From: Aquila chrysaetos chrysaetos
Lineage: Eukaryota; Chordata; Aves; Accipitriformes; Accipitridae
DNA length: 64,000 nucleotides
Assembly (NCBI RefSeq): GCF_900496995.4
Contig: NC_044029.1
Coordinates: forward strand, 14,818,001-14,882,000
Direction of reading: 5' to 3'
In this document: one piece after another, positions 39,701 to 49,256 of the stretch
How positions within the stretch are numbered: position 1 is the stretch's first letter
How the letters are laid out: each line of letters opens with the position of its first letter
The notes under the pieces: generated by a model
The model's input: only the letters and a program-made list of their open reading frames with translations
What the model was told of the DNA's origin: nothing
The model's database searches: none
Position numbers and translations under genes: made by a program

Positions 39701-42700
39701 CTTGTGTAACACGAAGGGTGCGCTTTATTCTGCTGGCACACAGAAGGACCAACAGGCTGTACTGGCAGGCTGAAGGACCGAGTTGGTGACAGTCAACTAA
39801 GATGTGAACATCATTTTACTCGCAAGTCTCAAACAGTCACAGTGCAGTTCTGATCATGGAAGATTCTGCATCTAAACTCAAACCAACTGATGATGCAAGC
39901 AGATGGCCCGGTTTTTCTGGACTGGTCCACACCAAAAATCAGTAAGCCGTAATGTGCTATCAGGCAACTTCCTACCCCTAGCGATGAACGAGATTTTACT
40001 GTAACCGCTTTTGTCAACTCTTGCTGAGTTTACTGCAGTAAGTTCATTTAAGAGCGTCAACAATCTCGAAAAACAGCACCAGCAATTGCTTAAATTTGCC
40101 AGAACTGTGGAAAAAAAACCCTCTGCATTTTACAAACCTCTCGGGAGGCTGGTGAACAGAGGCTGCAGCCTCCTTGAAAGCAGAGGGAGGTGGCAGGAGG
40201 AGGCCCAGCAGCAGAGCTGGCTGATGGGGTTCCCGCGTCCCCCCCGGCACCGCAGCACCCTGCCTCTTCCACGCAAACCCCCAGCTTACCGCGGGGACAG
40301 CTGCCCCGCACCGGACCTGCCGCGGTAGCGCACCTCGGCACGGCGGCACCAAGAAAACGCAGAAAGAGACGCTTCTGCAAAGGCTGCTACGTTACGCAGT
40401 TATAGCCTAAAGCTACTTTCCTAAACACAACGCAAGCTGAAGTTAAAATACATCACTCCAGCGCCACAAAGTCAATTCCTAAAAGCAAAACACGTTAGAA
40501 TAAGCAAGTAAGTCTGTGAGTAATATCTGGCCTGATAAACGACGGGTTTCGCAAGGGTGCAAACATCAGCATCATTTTGTATTTGCACTACTTTATTTCT
40601 GGTATCTGCCATCTGTGCTGCACTATTTAATAATAAAACAGCTGACCCACAGCCTCAAAAGGAGAAAGTGCTATAGTGACATAAAAAAAAATAAATAAAT
40701 CAAACCTAATAAATCAAACCAACAAATAAGAGATTAAAAAAAGACTTTTCTATACCAGTTTAATATTTAGTATTATTATTAGTCCTCTTCTAGATTACAT
40801 AATGCTTTTTAATACAGTGTTCACAAAATTCACACGTTACAACAAAATATTTCCAAATCTCAAAAATCAGAGATCAATGATGAAAATTTGAAAGCTGTAT
40901 ATTTGCAGGATATTATTTGCAAGCAAAAATTGTTACTGGTATAAATTATTTGTGAAATATAAAAACAAATACAATAGTGAAAAATCAGTGAAATTTTATT
41001 CGATCTTTCAGATTTCATCATTTACAGTTGTGGTCTTCTGTTTCCAGTGGCACTTGGGAAGCACAAGGAGGTAGGACCTCACTGTTGTTGGCAGCAGTAT
41101 CTCAAGATCTTAAAGGCAAGATGTTGCCTTTAAATGACAATGACATTATTAAATGAGATTAACATGGCTATTAAAGTAAAACTCTAAAAAAAAAAATTCT
41201 CCCTGTGCAGAGACATTCAGTTTGATGGTACAGTATATTAATGAGCCAAAAGATTACTGAAAACTCATTGAAAGCTGCTACAAAAAATGCCATAAGCGAT
41301 TAAGAACTAGGACAACAAAGCAAATATTTTATTTCAATTAAATAACCAGTTGCATATGAAAAACTAAAAAACAAACAAGCAAACAAAACCCCAACCACCC
41401 AGACAGTGTGCATGTAAACCACCAATATTACAATACCATATGTTCAGTGAACTGAATTATTGTGTAAGAAACCATAACCTCCCCCTCTAGGAAAGACAGA
41501 TGATTTTATGCATGGAATTAATCTGGTCCAAGGAACCACTTCAAATGCTAAAGCTGACATACAAAAACTATTATATATTGTTGATTTAAGTGGAGATGCA
41601 GTAAAATACAGCTTTTAGATGAAGTACAGAAACAACACCTACCAGAGTCCTTTAGTTCTTCTATAAAAAAATCTAAATACAAACTCAATCATGGTGAAAA
41701 TTATATACTACAGTCATCAATAGTGAAATTAATTTCCTTATGATATAATTTCAAATTGTGAAGTAAGTGATGTGAAATAACTTCAATTCAGATACATACT
41801 TTTTGCAAACTCTGTGACAGAGGATAAAACCCCATTTTCCTCTCTAAGTAGAATTAGTTTATCATGTATTGCTTTATTTGATAAACCCATCCAGGTACAA
41901 ACTTGTAGGTGACACAGTAAAAGGCTGCATTTTGCATTCTAAACTTTTTGTTCTTTCTTCATACTGTGTAACTTTATTATGAAAACACAAGCTATAGACA
42001 GAATGACAATAGGCTCTGAAAGGGTATACTCACTAAAACATCGTTTGATTCTAATCTCATCGCCTGCAAGTCCTTCCAACTGTTTTCAGTAATGGCATTG
42101 CAATTTTCATTCACTTAAAGTTTGTTGTTGTTTTTTAAAGAAACATATTATGTACTCACTAAAAGATGCCAAGAATGTTTAATCACTCTCTGGGAAGGTA
42201 AAAAGCAACTCTGTTGCTTTGCAACTCACACTTCAAAGAAAAAAGCTTAAGCCATGTGTTTCACAAAGCCAGCAGAGCAAACCAACCCACTATTCAGTCA
42301 AATCTACAAGTATGTTTACATGCAAAGTAATGCATATGAAAATATTCATTTGCCATTTATAATTAAAGACATTAATCTATTTTCTTCCCCAAATAAGCTT
42401 TACTTTTTTTTTCTCCACAAATGGATCAAAACTATTCAGACTACAAGTTCCATTAATGTAAAACAGCTCTATTCAATCAGCCAGCATTTGCATGAATGCT
42501 GCGACTGCTCCTGATACAAGAGGGTTCAATGGGAATTCTTAAATACTTACAACTCCATGTGCAGCATCTTAAGTTAAATTATGACTAAGCTAACAAGCTC
42601 TCGTGCAATGACTAAGGCAAATGCCAAGAAAGATGCCTTGGGAAACAAGATACCACAGGTTTCCTTAGAATCCTAAAAAACAGCATTAGAAAGTCAACAA

Positions 42701-45700
42701 TCCAGCTGGAACAACATGGTGTTCAGCAACCCTAAAGCCAAAGCTGTCTCCAGAAGACTGATTAAACCCTTCCACATGTAGTTTCCCAAACTTAGCAAGA
42801 TTCTGGATCTCTGTCTCCATGGTAAGCTAAGTCTTGTTTCAGGGTTTTCTCTCTTGTAAAAGTACCACTTCTTTATAAGGCCATATATTTTAAAACACAG
42901 TAAGAGTTAGGTAAAGGTTCCATAAATTACTTTGATGGAAGTTTGCAGTAAAAGGCTTTGACAACAGCTTCTGACCACCCCTTCGTTGTATCACCACCAT
43001 CGTGTCCATTACAAGACAAACCCACTGACACCTGCCTTCACGCAACTGTCTCACGCCAGAGGAACACCTGAATTCGATCCATCACAGAAATGCTTCTACT
43101 ACATCAGGATGGAAGAAACCTCTGGAAAGCAGGCTCCCAGAATCAATAACCCATTTCGCTAAGCTCAATATCCAAATATGAAGACCTACTTCAGGGAAGG
43201 TAGTGCCAGGGAGCTAGATAAATGGTTGCAATGAGCCAGATCTAATCTGCAGGCTAGATCTCACTTGCTCTAATTGTTAAAATATATTTGACTTCACAAG
43301 AAGCCACATTTTGAAAGCACATCAGGTCTCAACTGAGAAAGTCCAGAATGAGTTAAAACATTAAGATTTTTCAGAGAGGAGAATAAGCCTAGCAAACTAA
43401 CCCATTAGAAGTGCAAGTCAGAGAATTATTACTATGTTGCTGTAAGCATTTTATCATCTGTTGAGCAACTGAGAGAGAAAATGAACAGCAAAGCACTGGG
43501 CCAAGAAACAGAAAAAGTATTCACTGAAAAATTTCTCCTAACCTTCCTCATTATTCGGGCAGATCTTCATTAAAAGGCATGTCTGTCTACTGTCAGATTT
43601 ATGACTGCAGTTCAGAACAACAGAAGATGCCCTGATCCTACATTCTCACATAGGCATCTTCAGGGGGTTGGTCTACACTGGTCAAACTTTGTAGAGCACT
43701 ACTTACATTCTTATACATGAGAAATCAAAGAAGTTCAGACTGAATGGGTCCCATCTTCTCTCAAACCTCATTGTCATTTTTTTTTCTCCTCATTTGAAGA
43801 CAGTAGATTCAAAAGTATATGAAGGCTTTGAGTTACCAATTTCTACCATTGTCACTCTACCTAAATAAAAATACCTGTACCCTGTCCTCAAAATTATTTT
43901 GCTGAGTGCATAGACAGCTTAATTAAGTTGGTGAAATTGGCCACAGATAAGCTCTGCAATTATTTTATGGACACATTGTGCATCTCGTTGTCAATTTAAG
44001 TTACAGGACCACACTTGTTTCAAGAGAAATCTTAAACTATTTTCTTAAACTGTTCCATTTTCTGCAAGTTCTGTAAAACGCCTAATTTCTTTGCCAAAAG
44101 ATTATTGACTTGGTTATCATGCACTGACCCAAAGTGCAGCAGAATTCATAGACAGAGCATTCATGGATATACTCTGTTCCACTTCCCTACTTAGCATAGC
44201 AAGGTTTGCGATGACTCAAGGCAAAGCCACTCATTTAGTAAAATGAAAGCATTAGATGGCTTAAGTAAGACCTAATCTCATCTAAGGAACCATAATTTTG
44301 TGTCTAAACCAACAGACCCAAACAGCATCCATATGATTTTAGAAGCACTTTGTGCCCATGAGTAACATGCAACTTTTCCATTTCAATTACCGTATCAGTC
44401 TGTCCTGTCTAGAACTGTATTCCCTACTGAGAAAGCAACAGGCAAGTTAAAAGAAAGCTTTTAGGTTTTAGCTACACTGAGGTTCTGAAATAAAAATAAC
44501 ATGTCCTAAACTATTTGCTGCTGCTACTTTCCACTTGTAAAAAGTCTTCAAAATTTAAGACAGGACATAAGCAGTCTTAGTTCACTTCACCTTTGTGTAA
44601 AGGAAATTATTTTAAAATACAAATTAGCTAAAGCAACAAGTCACAAGGATACCACATCAGTATAGTGCTATGAAAATTGTTTATTAAAGGCATAAAATAT
44701 TTTTTTCACATCTTTTTCAGATAGGTTCTAAATTCTTTTTTCACTTAGTGAATGACGAATTATTTCCTAATATAATTTGAAAAAATTTAAACCCTCCACC
44801 TTAGGTGTTAAAACAAGGTAGAAAGCTAAAAAGCTCCCAATCCAGTCAAAAACTGTGCGCAAGTCATCAATGTACCCCACCTGAAGACAATGCCTCTTCA
44901 CAAGTATAGAAACCCTACTGTAAAATTAAAGTGAAAAATAGGTTCCGAAGTTTATACAGAATATGCTTTCAGTAATAGTCCTTACTCTACTCTAAGTTTT
45001 AGGAAGGTTTCACCATTCTGCATATTCCTCTGCTTGGAGTACACATACACATGCACAGTAACAATTCCTTGGAAAGTAGCAACTTTTAAGGTCAGAATCA
45101 GTAACACTTCAACAAAGCAAAAACCAGAAAAAAACCATAGTCATGTCCAGTATGAGGGTAAATACTAAACAAGCTCTAGCCCTTTGCAAAGGACAGTATT
45201 TAAGGAGGCCATTCACAGAGGGCTTCCCTCAGCACCACCCTATTTCAGGTTGAAGAACTCTAGAGGATAAACGAAGCATGAATGAAGGACTCGGGATTCA
45301 TATGTATGCATGATACATTGGAGAAAAAAAAATTAGTTTCAGTCCTTTTCTACAGGTTTGTAGCTAAAACCTGCAATACATTCATTTTACTCGCTCTCAG
45401 TAAAAGACATACAAGAAACTGAAAATGAAAAAAAAAAAAAGAGGAAGAATTTAAATTGCAGTAAAACTGCACCTTGTTTAGATAATTCTACTATAAAAAA
45501 AAAGGTATAAAGACTGCTGTTTTTCAGTAAGGTTACAAAGAGATTGTGTATGTTATGTTTTAATCTTTTTTATTACCAGTTGGCTTTTCTGAATATAAAA
45601 GTGATTTCCTCCTTTCCGCAAAGTTTCTTCTACCTTTATTTTGTCCCCACATTTGCCTACTCCATTTCAACATAAACATGAAGACAGAAAGATTCAAAAT

Positions 45701-48016
45701 GTTTCAAGATACAGAATGCTGGACATTTTTCCCCCCAGGTGTTCATAAAACTGGATCCAGGTTTTGAACGTTAGTCTTTATTAGCTTACTCAGAGAAAAT
45801 TCTGAGCAAATTTATTTTTGTCTGTCAATACTAAGTGTTATCCAAATAACAACACAGTTAATATATTTATTGTGTTCTCACATACAGAACAACATATTTA
45901 GTAGAATTCCAGTTGAAAGATTATTTGAAAACATGGTTATTTTCAATTGGAAAAGGTTTTCAAAGCTGCAAAATTGGTTGGAAACTAAAAAGAATACAAC
46001 CACCCTTGCAACCTTTCTCATCTACTGTGAGCCAAATGAGGTATCAAAAGGATCATGTAATACAGAATATACATTTAGCTATACATGAGTGATCACAGGT
46101 GTACAGACAATGTCAATATCACCATATTAAAATATTAAAATATTTATTTTGACCAACTTTTTAAAAAATATTACAATAGCATATAATAGTTCAAGATTTC
46201 ATAAGCATAAACTCAGAAAGTTGTAATGGTGAATAGTGAAAGCTACAGGGAAAAAAAACAAAAAGCCCTCAAAAAGATTTTGGAAATAAAACTTTAAAAA
46301 GCTTTTGCAAAAATCACTCTTCCATTTCATGTAGGAACGACATCACTCTTCTGCCAACTACAGCAGCTTCTATGCCCCATTTTGGCCACTTCTCCCACAA
46401 GCTTTCACGATTTCTCATTTGTCACTCCTGGTGCCTGGAACACCCACCTTCCTTCTCTTGAAGTCCCATTCTAAGATCCACTTCTGCAACATTGCCTACA
46501 GAAAAAGTAGGCAACTAAAACACTCATTCATTGTGTCAACAACGTGCCAAGCATCAGCTTTCACTATGTACACTGTACAGTATATACATATACATATAGT
46601 ATATGATCATCTCACTTTACATTTCTTACTACACCATAATGATTTCTCCCTCAGTGCATCAAATCTAAAAGTGGGGATTTAATATCCAAAAATCACTTTG
46701 GAGAAATAGCATCTACTGGTTTTGTGAGTGCTAGCTGCATCTCTTGGTGCTCACAGAAAGGAAAGCATGTTCAACATTATAAATATTCCATTGTGCCTGT
46801 GTGCATCTGTGGTACATGCACATATGTAATAGACATAAACAGAAAAGAGCAGCCTATTTAATTTTCTTTACACTGGAGTACATTTTAATCCTTTGCTGGC
46901 TCACCTGAAATTTCTCAAAGTAATTTACGAAACTGAATTGGAAAGCTGCATTTAAGCTTTTTGTTTGTTTGTTTGTTTGTTTGTTTCATTTTGTTTTAAA
47001 AAGCCTTCAACCCTAAACCTATTTCCTTCTCTTTGAAAATCTGCATTAAAATTCATCTAACTAAGAGTCTACAGGAAATGTTTATGTTTACATAGGTCAA
47101 GGTCTATCAAGACTACGTTCACATCTGCTATTAAACAACTGTATTTCTGGACAGTCATGGAGGCAGACTTGAAGCAATGACACCTTTTTGAAAGTCTGAA
47201 GGGATTTTTTTATTATTTGTTTTTAATTAAAAAGAAAATCTAGCCTACATGTTGCTTACCCATATTAAATGCAAGCCTGTCATGAGACGGTATTACTGAC
47301 CTTCAGGTGACACAGACTTCAAGTCATGCTTTCAGTCTTCCATATATTTCTACATGCCACTCCATATAAAAGTGGAATACTTTACTGGCTAATTTATTTA
47401 TTTTAATAATAAGCAAAGCTTCAGTAATGCCAATGCAGTTCTAACATACAATAATGCATTACCAAGGGTAAAAAAAAGTTTAAGAATGATTGGGTTTGTA
47501 ACTTTGTGTCATTAGAAATGGGAGAAATACCTAAATTAGAATACTGGAGCAGACAAACAAGCTGCACAAGGCATTTTCAGAAACTAAAAACCATTGAAGA
47601 TATAAAATGCAAAACCACAACAAAAACACTGTAGACACAACATGTAAACACAAGATATAATCAATAACCCAATTTAAGTTACAAACACAATTCTTAAAGA
47701 CAAAAAAAATAAAACCCTGGCAAGCATATGGCTGAAGTTTCTACATGTAAACTCACTGAAATTAAAGCACTTGCCACTGAAAACACAGTCATGCACAGCT
47801 TAAAGCTAAATGAAGCCCTTCCTCAGATATATTTCACATACTTGAAACTATCTCGCTATTGAAAGAGGAAGAAAATAAGCTTGTTCAACTTACATCTTTT
47901 TCTGACCGATGTGGGAACATCGATGATTGGCTGTAGTACATGTTCTCATCATGGTAGTCACCATCAACCCCCTCTACAAACTTCTTCCTTGAAGCACCAA
48001 ACATGCTGTTTGTCAC
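9678..48016 (-). CDS. CNOT2: CNOT2 gene, coding span present in the window (14 exons; first coding exon missing)
   Basis: CNOT2 is a core subunit of the CCR4-NOT complex. It dimerises with CNOT3 through its C-terminal NOT box and binds the CNOT1 scaffold, supporting mRNA deadenylation, translational repression and transcription control. Fourteen minus-strand exons join in frame into 524 codons plus stop, equal to residues 17-540 of the 540-residue human protein. The N-terminal two thirds is low-complexity and rich in Ser, Pro, Asn and Gln. The CNOT1-anchoring segment and NOT box fall at about 344-540. All introns are GT-AG and no frameshift or internal stop is present. Only a handful of residues differ from the human sequence as I recall it (for example DGDY for DSDY, PASEQ for PANEQ). 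The human exon for residues 1-16 has no counterpart in the 16 kb upstream of the first exon seen here, so it is probably off the right edge. Confidence 0.97.
9765..17330 (-). other. CNOT2: CNOT2 last intron (7.6 kb)
   Basis: AT-rich intron between coding exons 14 and 15. It holds an (AC)n run near 10061-10073, homopolymer A/T runs and no recognised exon, RNA gene or intact transposon. Several chance frames of 70-124 codons occur but have no family resemblance. Confidence 0.8.
9773..9793. repeat. A21 tract (T21 on the CNOT2 sense strand)
   Basis: A homopolymer that directly forms the polypyrimidine tract of the CNOT2 terminal exon acceptor. Only about eight bases separate it from the exon. 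Confidence 0.9.
17331..17475 (-). CDS. CNOT2: CNOT2 coding exon 14, residues ~465-512 (NOT box)
   Basis: Encodes FNRDWRYHKEERVWITR onwards to the motif YYFFDCLNWRKVAK, the heart of the NOT2/3/5 domain that packs against CNOT3. It carries one base completing Leu464 plus 48 codons. The donor is GTATCT after AAG. The acceptor is atypical: AAAG precedes the exon, with a purine-containing tract in front. Confidence 0.96.
17476..18053 (-). other. CNOT2: CNOT2 intron between coding exons 13 and 14
   Basis: A 578-bp intron with a GTACGT donor, a short (GTTT)n run near 17958-17982 on the plus strand and nothing else recognisable. Confidence 0.85.
17958..17982. repeat. (GTTT)n microsatellite
   Basis: Four GTTT units followed by a T run inside a CNOT2 intron. 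Confidence 0.8.
18054..18154 (-). CDS. CNOT2: CNOT2 coding exon 13, residues ~431-464 (NOT box)
   Basis: Starts with LAAIKLGRYGEDLLFYLYYM after a TTGCAG acceptor and continues to LLAAVE plus two bases of Leu464. It is the first helix-rich part of the NOT box and almost invariant in vertebrates. The donor is GTACGT; ending the exon there restores the frame with the next exon (CT + A gives Leu). Confidence 0.96.
18155..18987 (-). other. CNOT2: CNOT2 intron between coding exons 12 and 13
   Basis: An 833-bp AT-rich intron with a GTGAGT donor. No additional feature was recognised apart from a (CA)n run near the donor (about 18968-18979 on the plus strand). Confidence 0.85.
18988..19037 (-). CDS. 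CNOT2: CNOT2 coding exon 12, residues ~414-430
   Basis: A 50-bp microexon-like exon: two bases completing Asp414, then FHVPSEYLTNIHIRDK. It is flanked by a TTTTTAG acceptor and a GTGAGT donor. It leads into the NOT box and matches the human sequence at every residue I recall. Confidence 0.96.
19038..19133 (-). other. CNOT2: Short CNOT2 intron (96 bp)
   Basis: A compact intron between coding exons 11 and 12, with a GTAAGA donor and a TAG acceptor. It is near the minimum size for vertebrate introns. Confidence 0.9.
19134..19195 (-). CDS. CNOT2: CNOT2 coding exon 11, residues ~393-413
   Basis: A 62-bp exon: one base completing Glu393, then NLYPKFASPWASSPCRPQDI and the first base of Asp414. It lies in the extended segment linking the CNOT1-anchoring region to the NOT box. 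The acceptor is TCCTCAG and the donor GTAAGA. Confidence 0.96.
19196..22422 (-). other. CNOT2: CNOT2 intron between coding exons 10 and 11 (3.2 kb)
   Basis: AT-rich intron. It contains a 19-bp tandem repeat at 19486-19532, a T run near 19640-19654, an A run near 20060-20075 and a duplicated TTCATGATACAG motif (about 20988-21018). No exon-like or RNA features were recognised. Confidence 0.8.
19486..19532. repeat. 19-bp tandem repeat, 2.5 copies
   Basis: The unit CAGGGATCCCACCCCTTTT is perfectly repeated at 19486-19504 and 19505-19523, then CAGGGATCC at 19524-19532. Perfect identity between copies suggests a recent duplication. Each unit contains GGGATCCC, itself a palindrome. Confidence 0.95.
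22423..22579 (-). CDS. CNOT2: CNOT2 coding exon 10, residues ~341-393
   Basis: Encodes RVTNIPQGMVTDQFGMIGLL, then TFIRAAETDPGMVHLALGSD and on to LNLNSP. This is the beginning of the structured C-terminal part that anchors to CNOT1. It carries two bases of Gly341, 51 codons and two bases of Glu393. The acceptor is GCCCAG and the donor GTAAGT. Confidence 0.97.
22580..22690 (-). other. CNOT2: Short CNOT2 intron (111 bp)
   Basis: An intron with a GTATGT donor and a TTGCCCAG acceptor between coding exons 9 and 10. Nothing else in it. Confidence 0.9.
22691..22811 (-). CDS. CNOT2: CNOT2 coding exon 9, residues ~301-341
   Basis: Encodes a disordered Ser/Thr- and Gln/Asn-rich linker (NLSTSGKTSSSTDGPKFPGD, then a QNNNQQKKG stretch) ending VLPDG. 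Forty codons plus the first base of Gly341. The acceptor is TTTATAG. It has STSGK where I recall NTSGK in human. Confidence 0.95.
22812..24398 (-). other. CNOT2: CNOT2 intron between coding exons 8 and 9 (1.6 kb)
   Basis: AT-rich intron with a GTAAGT donor. No repeat family or extra exon was recognised. Confidence 0.8.
24399..24523 (-). CDS. CNOT2: CNOT2 coding exon 8, residues ~259-300
   Basis: Encodes GMVTKPASEQSQDFSIHNED followed by FPALPG and SSYKDPTSSNDDNKS. It carries the second of two DFPAL motifs in the protein (about 279-283). It has two bases of Val259 plus 41 codons. The acceptor is GATAG and the donor GTAAGT. Confidence 0.96.
24524..27120 (-). other. CNOT2: CNOT2 intron between coding exons 7 and 8 (2.6 kb)
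   Basis: An intron with a GTAAGA donor. It has an A-rich (CAAA)n stretch near 25200-25243 and a short direct repeat of CTCTTTGAGC (about 26037-26066). No other feature seen. Confidence 0.8.
27121..27246 (-). CDS. CNOT2: CNOT2 coding exon 7, residues ~217-259
   Basis: Encodes GSENVTGLDLSDFPALADRN followed by RREGSGNPTPLINPLAGRAPY. It carries the first DFPAL motif (about 229-233). It begins with two bases of Asp217 and ends with the first base of Val259. The acceptor is TTGTAG and the donor GTAAGA. Confidence 0.96.
27247..28396 (-). other. CNOT2: CNOT2 intron between coding exons 6 and 7 (1.15 kb)
   Basis: AT-rich intron with a GTGAGT donor. Nothing beyond unique sequence was seen. Confidence 0.8.
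28397..28476 (-). CDS. CNOT2: CNOT2 coding exon 6, residues ~190-217
   Basis: An 80-bp exon encoding MSGFGMNRNQAFGMNNSLSS and NIFNGT, a Met/Asn/Gly-rich low-complexity stretch. One base completes Ser190 and one base opens Asp217. The acceptor is TTTCACAG and the donor GTGAGT. Confidence 0.96.
28477..31317 (-). other. CNOT2: CNOT2 intron between coding exons 5 and 6 (2.8 kb)
   Basis: An intron with a GTAAGG donor and mostly unique AT-rich sequence. The stretch 29270-29580 is somewhat more GC-balanced and could be an old repeat, but I cannot name a family. Confidence 0.75.
31318..31500 (-). CDS. CNOT2: CNOT2 coding exon 5, residues ~129-190
   Basis: The largest coding exon here, encoding GILPMNPRNMMNHSQVGQGI, a Ser-rich segment with GSPNRSSPS, and KQQPSRQPFTVN. 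It is a disordered region with several Ser-Pro sites that could be kinase targets (inference). It starts with one base completing Arg129 and ends with AG of Ser190. The acceptor is TTTCAG and the donor GTAAGG. Confidence 0.96.
31501..32119 (-). other. CNOT2: CNOT2 intron between coding exons 4 and 5
   Basis: A 619-bp intron with a GTATTT donor and a TTTCAG acceptor. No extra feature seen. Confidence 0.85.
32120..32267 (-). CDS. CNOT2: CNOT2 coding exon 4, residues ~80-129
   Basis: Encodes ALGLPMRGMSNNTPQLNRSL then SQGTQLPSHVTPTTGVPTMS and LHTPPSPS, a Ser/Thr/Pro-rich disordered region. It has two bases of Ser80 and two bases of Arg129. The donor GTATTT is weaker than the other donors of the gene. 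The exon continues open into the intron on the minus strand for several codons. Confidence 0.96.
32268..35611 (-). other. CNOT2: CNOT2 intron between coding exons 3 and 4 (3.3 kb)
   Basis: AT-rich intron with a GTAAGA donor. It contains short A runs (about 35460-35470) but no recognised transposon or exon. Confidence 0.8.
35612..35678 (-). CDS. CNOT2: CNOT2 coding exon 3, residues ~58-80 (begins with ATG)
   Basis: A 67-bp exon encoding MLASPSTSGQLSQFGASLYG and QQ plus one base of Ser80. Its first codon is an in-frame ATG directly after the splice acceptor. A transcript with an alternative non-coding first exon spliced here could therefore start translation at Met58 and make a form lacking the N-terminus. 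The donor is GTAAGA. Confidence 0.95.
36380..36830 (+). mobile_element. Old, degenerate CR1-like LINE 3' fragment
   Basis: The plus strand follows the usual order of CR1 3' ends with much divergence. It runs from an ATCTATGAAGAAAGATTGA-like block through GAGATTTAGGCTAAATATTT with an A-rich stretch and GTTAAGCGCTGGAGCATCCA to GATGTTTTTAACAACAGATT and TTGACCTAATCC. The call rests on pattern memory of CR1 consensus sequences. No coding frame remains, and the boundaries are approximate. Confidence 0.55.
40140..40400. promoter_or_regulatory. CNOT2: CpG-dense block in CNOT2 intron; candidate internal promoter
   Basis: About 17 CpGs fall within 40231-40375, in an otherwise CpG-poor intron. On the CNOT2 sense strand it holds a strong splice donor (CCGCG, then GTAAGC at 40289), so a first exon ending at 40290 is possible. 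The next exon down (35678) begins with an in-frame ATG. No conserved protein is encoded. Promoter activity is inferred only. Confidence 0.4.
46962..46987. repeat. (GTTT)n microsatellite
   Basis: Five or more uninterrupted GTTT units in the large CNOT2 intron. Confidence 0.85.
47894..48016 (-). CDS. CNOT2: CNOT2 coding exon 2, residues ~17-57
   Basis: Encodes VTNSMFGASRKKFVEGVDGD followed by YHDENMYYSQSSMFPHRSEKD, 41 whole codons (phase 0 at both ends). A TTATTTAG acceptor and a GTAAGT donor flank it. It is the most upstream CNOT2 coding exon in the window. The preceding exon (human residues 1-16) is not found up to the right edge. Being symmetric (123 bp), it could be skipped without breaking the frame. 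Confidence 0.96.
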
Positions 48017-49214
48017 CTAAATAAAAAGAAAAACGATTATATTCCATATATGATTTGGCTTGCTACATACTTAGAATACATTTTAAATACATGTAAGGAT
48101 TGTTAAAAATAAAAACGAACAACTGTTTCTACACATTTGAAAATTCCTCTTTAAAAATATTTTCTGTATATTGCCAGCATAATGGTTCTTTCAAGTGGGA
48201 TTTTCAGGGGAGAGAAACTCACATTTCAGAAAGGAGTGGGGTGGGGAGAGGGGACATGCTTCATGTTTTGGAGGGGTGTTGTTTCGTTGGTTGTTTTTTT
48301 AAGTCCCATGACTCAAATCACTCAGGTTTATTTAAAATTATAGAATGCCAGAAAACAAAAGAGCAAATTTCTTAAATTTTCCTCTCCTCAGGTAAACACT
48401 TTCAATCTAAAAGAAGAAAATTAAGGAATGTTATTTAGAGCATAGCCACCTTAAAAGAAATAACAGAAATAAAAAAGGGGGGGGGGGGGAATAATCTGTG
48501 AAATCACTCCTATTTTTCACCACCACAACTTTGGAAAAGCAGCTTTCTGCTCGACCCTGCACACTCAGAGCCATGATTAAGTGAGAGAAGGTCGAGCTTA
48601 ACCACACTCAACAACCTCATCACAGACTTGCAAAGTTACTGCAGACAGGCCATAAAAACCAACTAGATTTTATTTTGCCCTTACTCCCACAGGCACACAC
48701 ACACGGACAGAGCTGCTAAGTCAGGAACTGGAAACTAAAGAAAGAGCAACCACGTAGCTGGTCACAGAACCTTAATTCATTAGAAAATTTAATCCTGCAG
48801 CAGGGTGATACAACATTGCTAAAGCATCTACTGCATGCAGTGCATATTTATACACCCGACTCTCTTATTTAGGTAAAAATACACACACCTCTGAAGTTTC
48901 TAACCTATGTGACTACAAAACACTGTCACAGTGCAGTGTGGGCTATCCAAGCTCTGTTTTAACCTAACAGGTTAATGTTCAAAACAGCATATACTGGTCA
49001 GCACTGAGCAACTTGCTCAGTTTCTTGTACCATACAGGGAGACTGGAGAGAGTGCAACCAACAGGATGGTAATCAACCCTGAGCTACATAATATACCTTC
49101 AAACGGATCTTTAACATCTTGAAAGGTAAGGATGCTAAGTTACAGTTAGCTTATGAAATGCTCTGAGCCCTATGATTTACTATATATTCACTACTGACAG
49201 CATTAGGTAAACTT

Positions 49215-49256
49215 AAAAAAAAAAAAAACAATTTAAAAAAATTTTTTTTTTTTTTT
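49215..49256. repeat. A14/T15 foldback
   Basis: A14 at 49215-49228 and T15 at 49242-49256 are separated by a 13-nt AT-rich spacer. It could form a hairpin but is more simply two homopolymers. Confidence 0.8.

Larger units (their letters stand above)
35679..47893 (-). other. CNOT2: CNOT2 intron between coding exons 2 and 3 (12.2 kb)
   Basis: A long AT-rich intron. It contains a C16-type homopolymer near 36035-36050, an old CR1-like LINE fragment (36380-36830), a CpG-dense block (40140-40400), and a (GTTT)n run near 46962-46987. The remainder shows no recognised genes. Confidence 0.8.

Noticed and set aside
43100..43420. Possible SINE/LINE relic in the large CNOT2 intron
   Set aside because: Some phrases look repeat-like, but no ordered match to CR1 or a tRNA-derived SINE could be followed.
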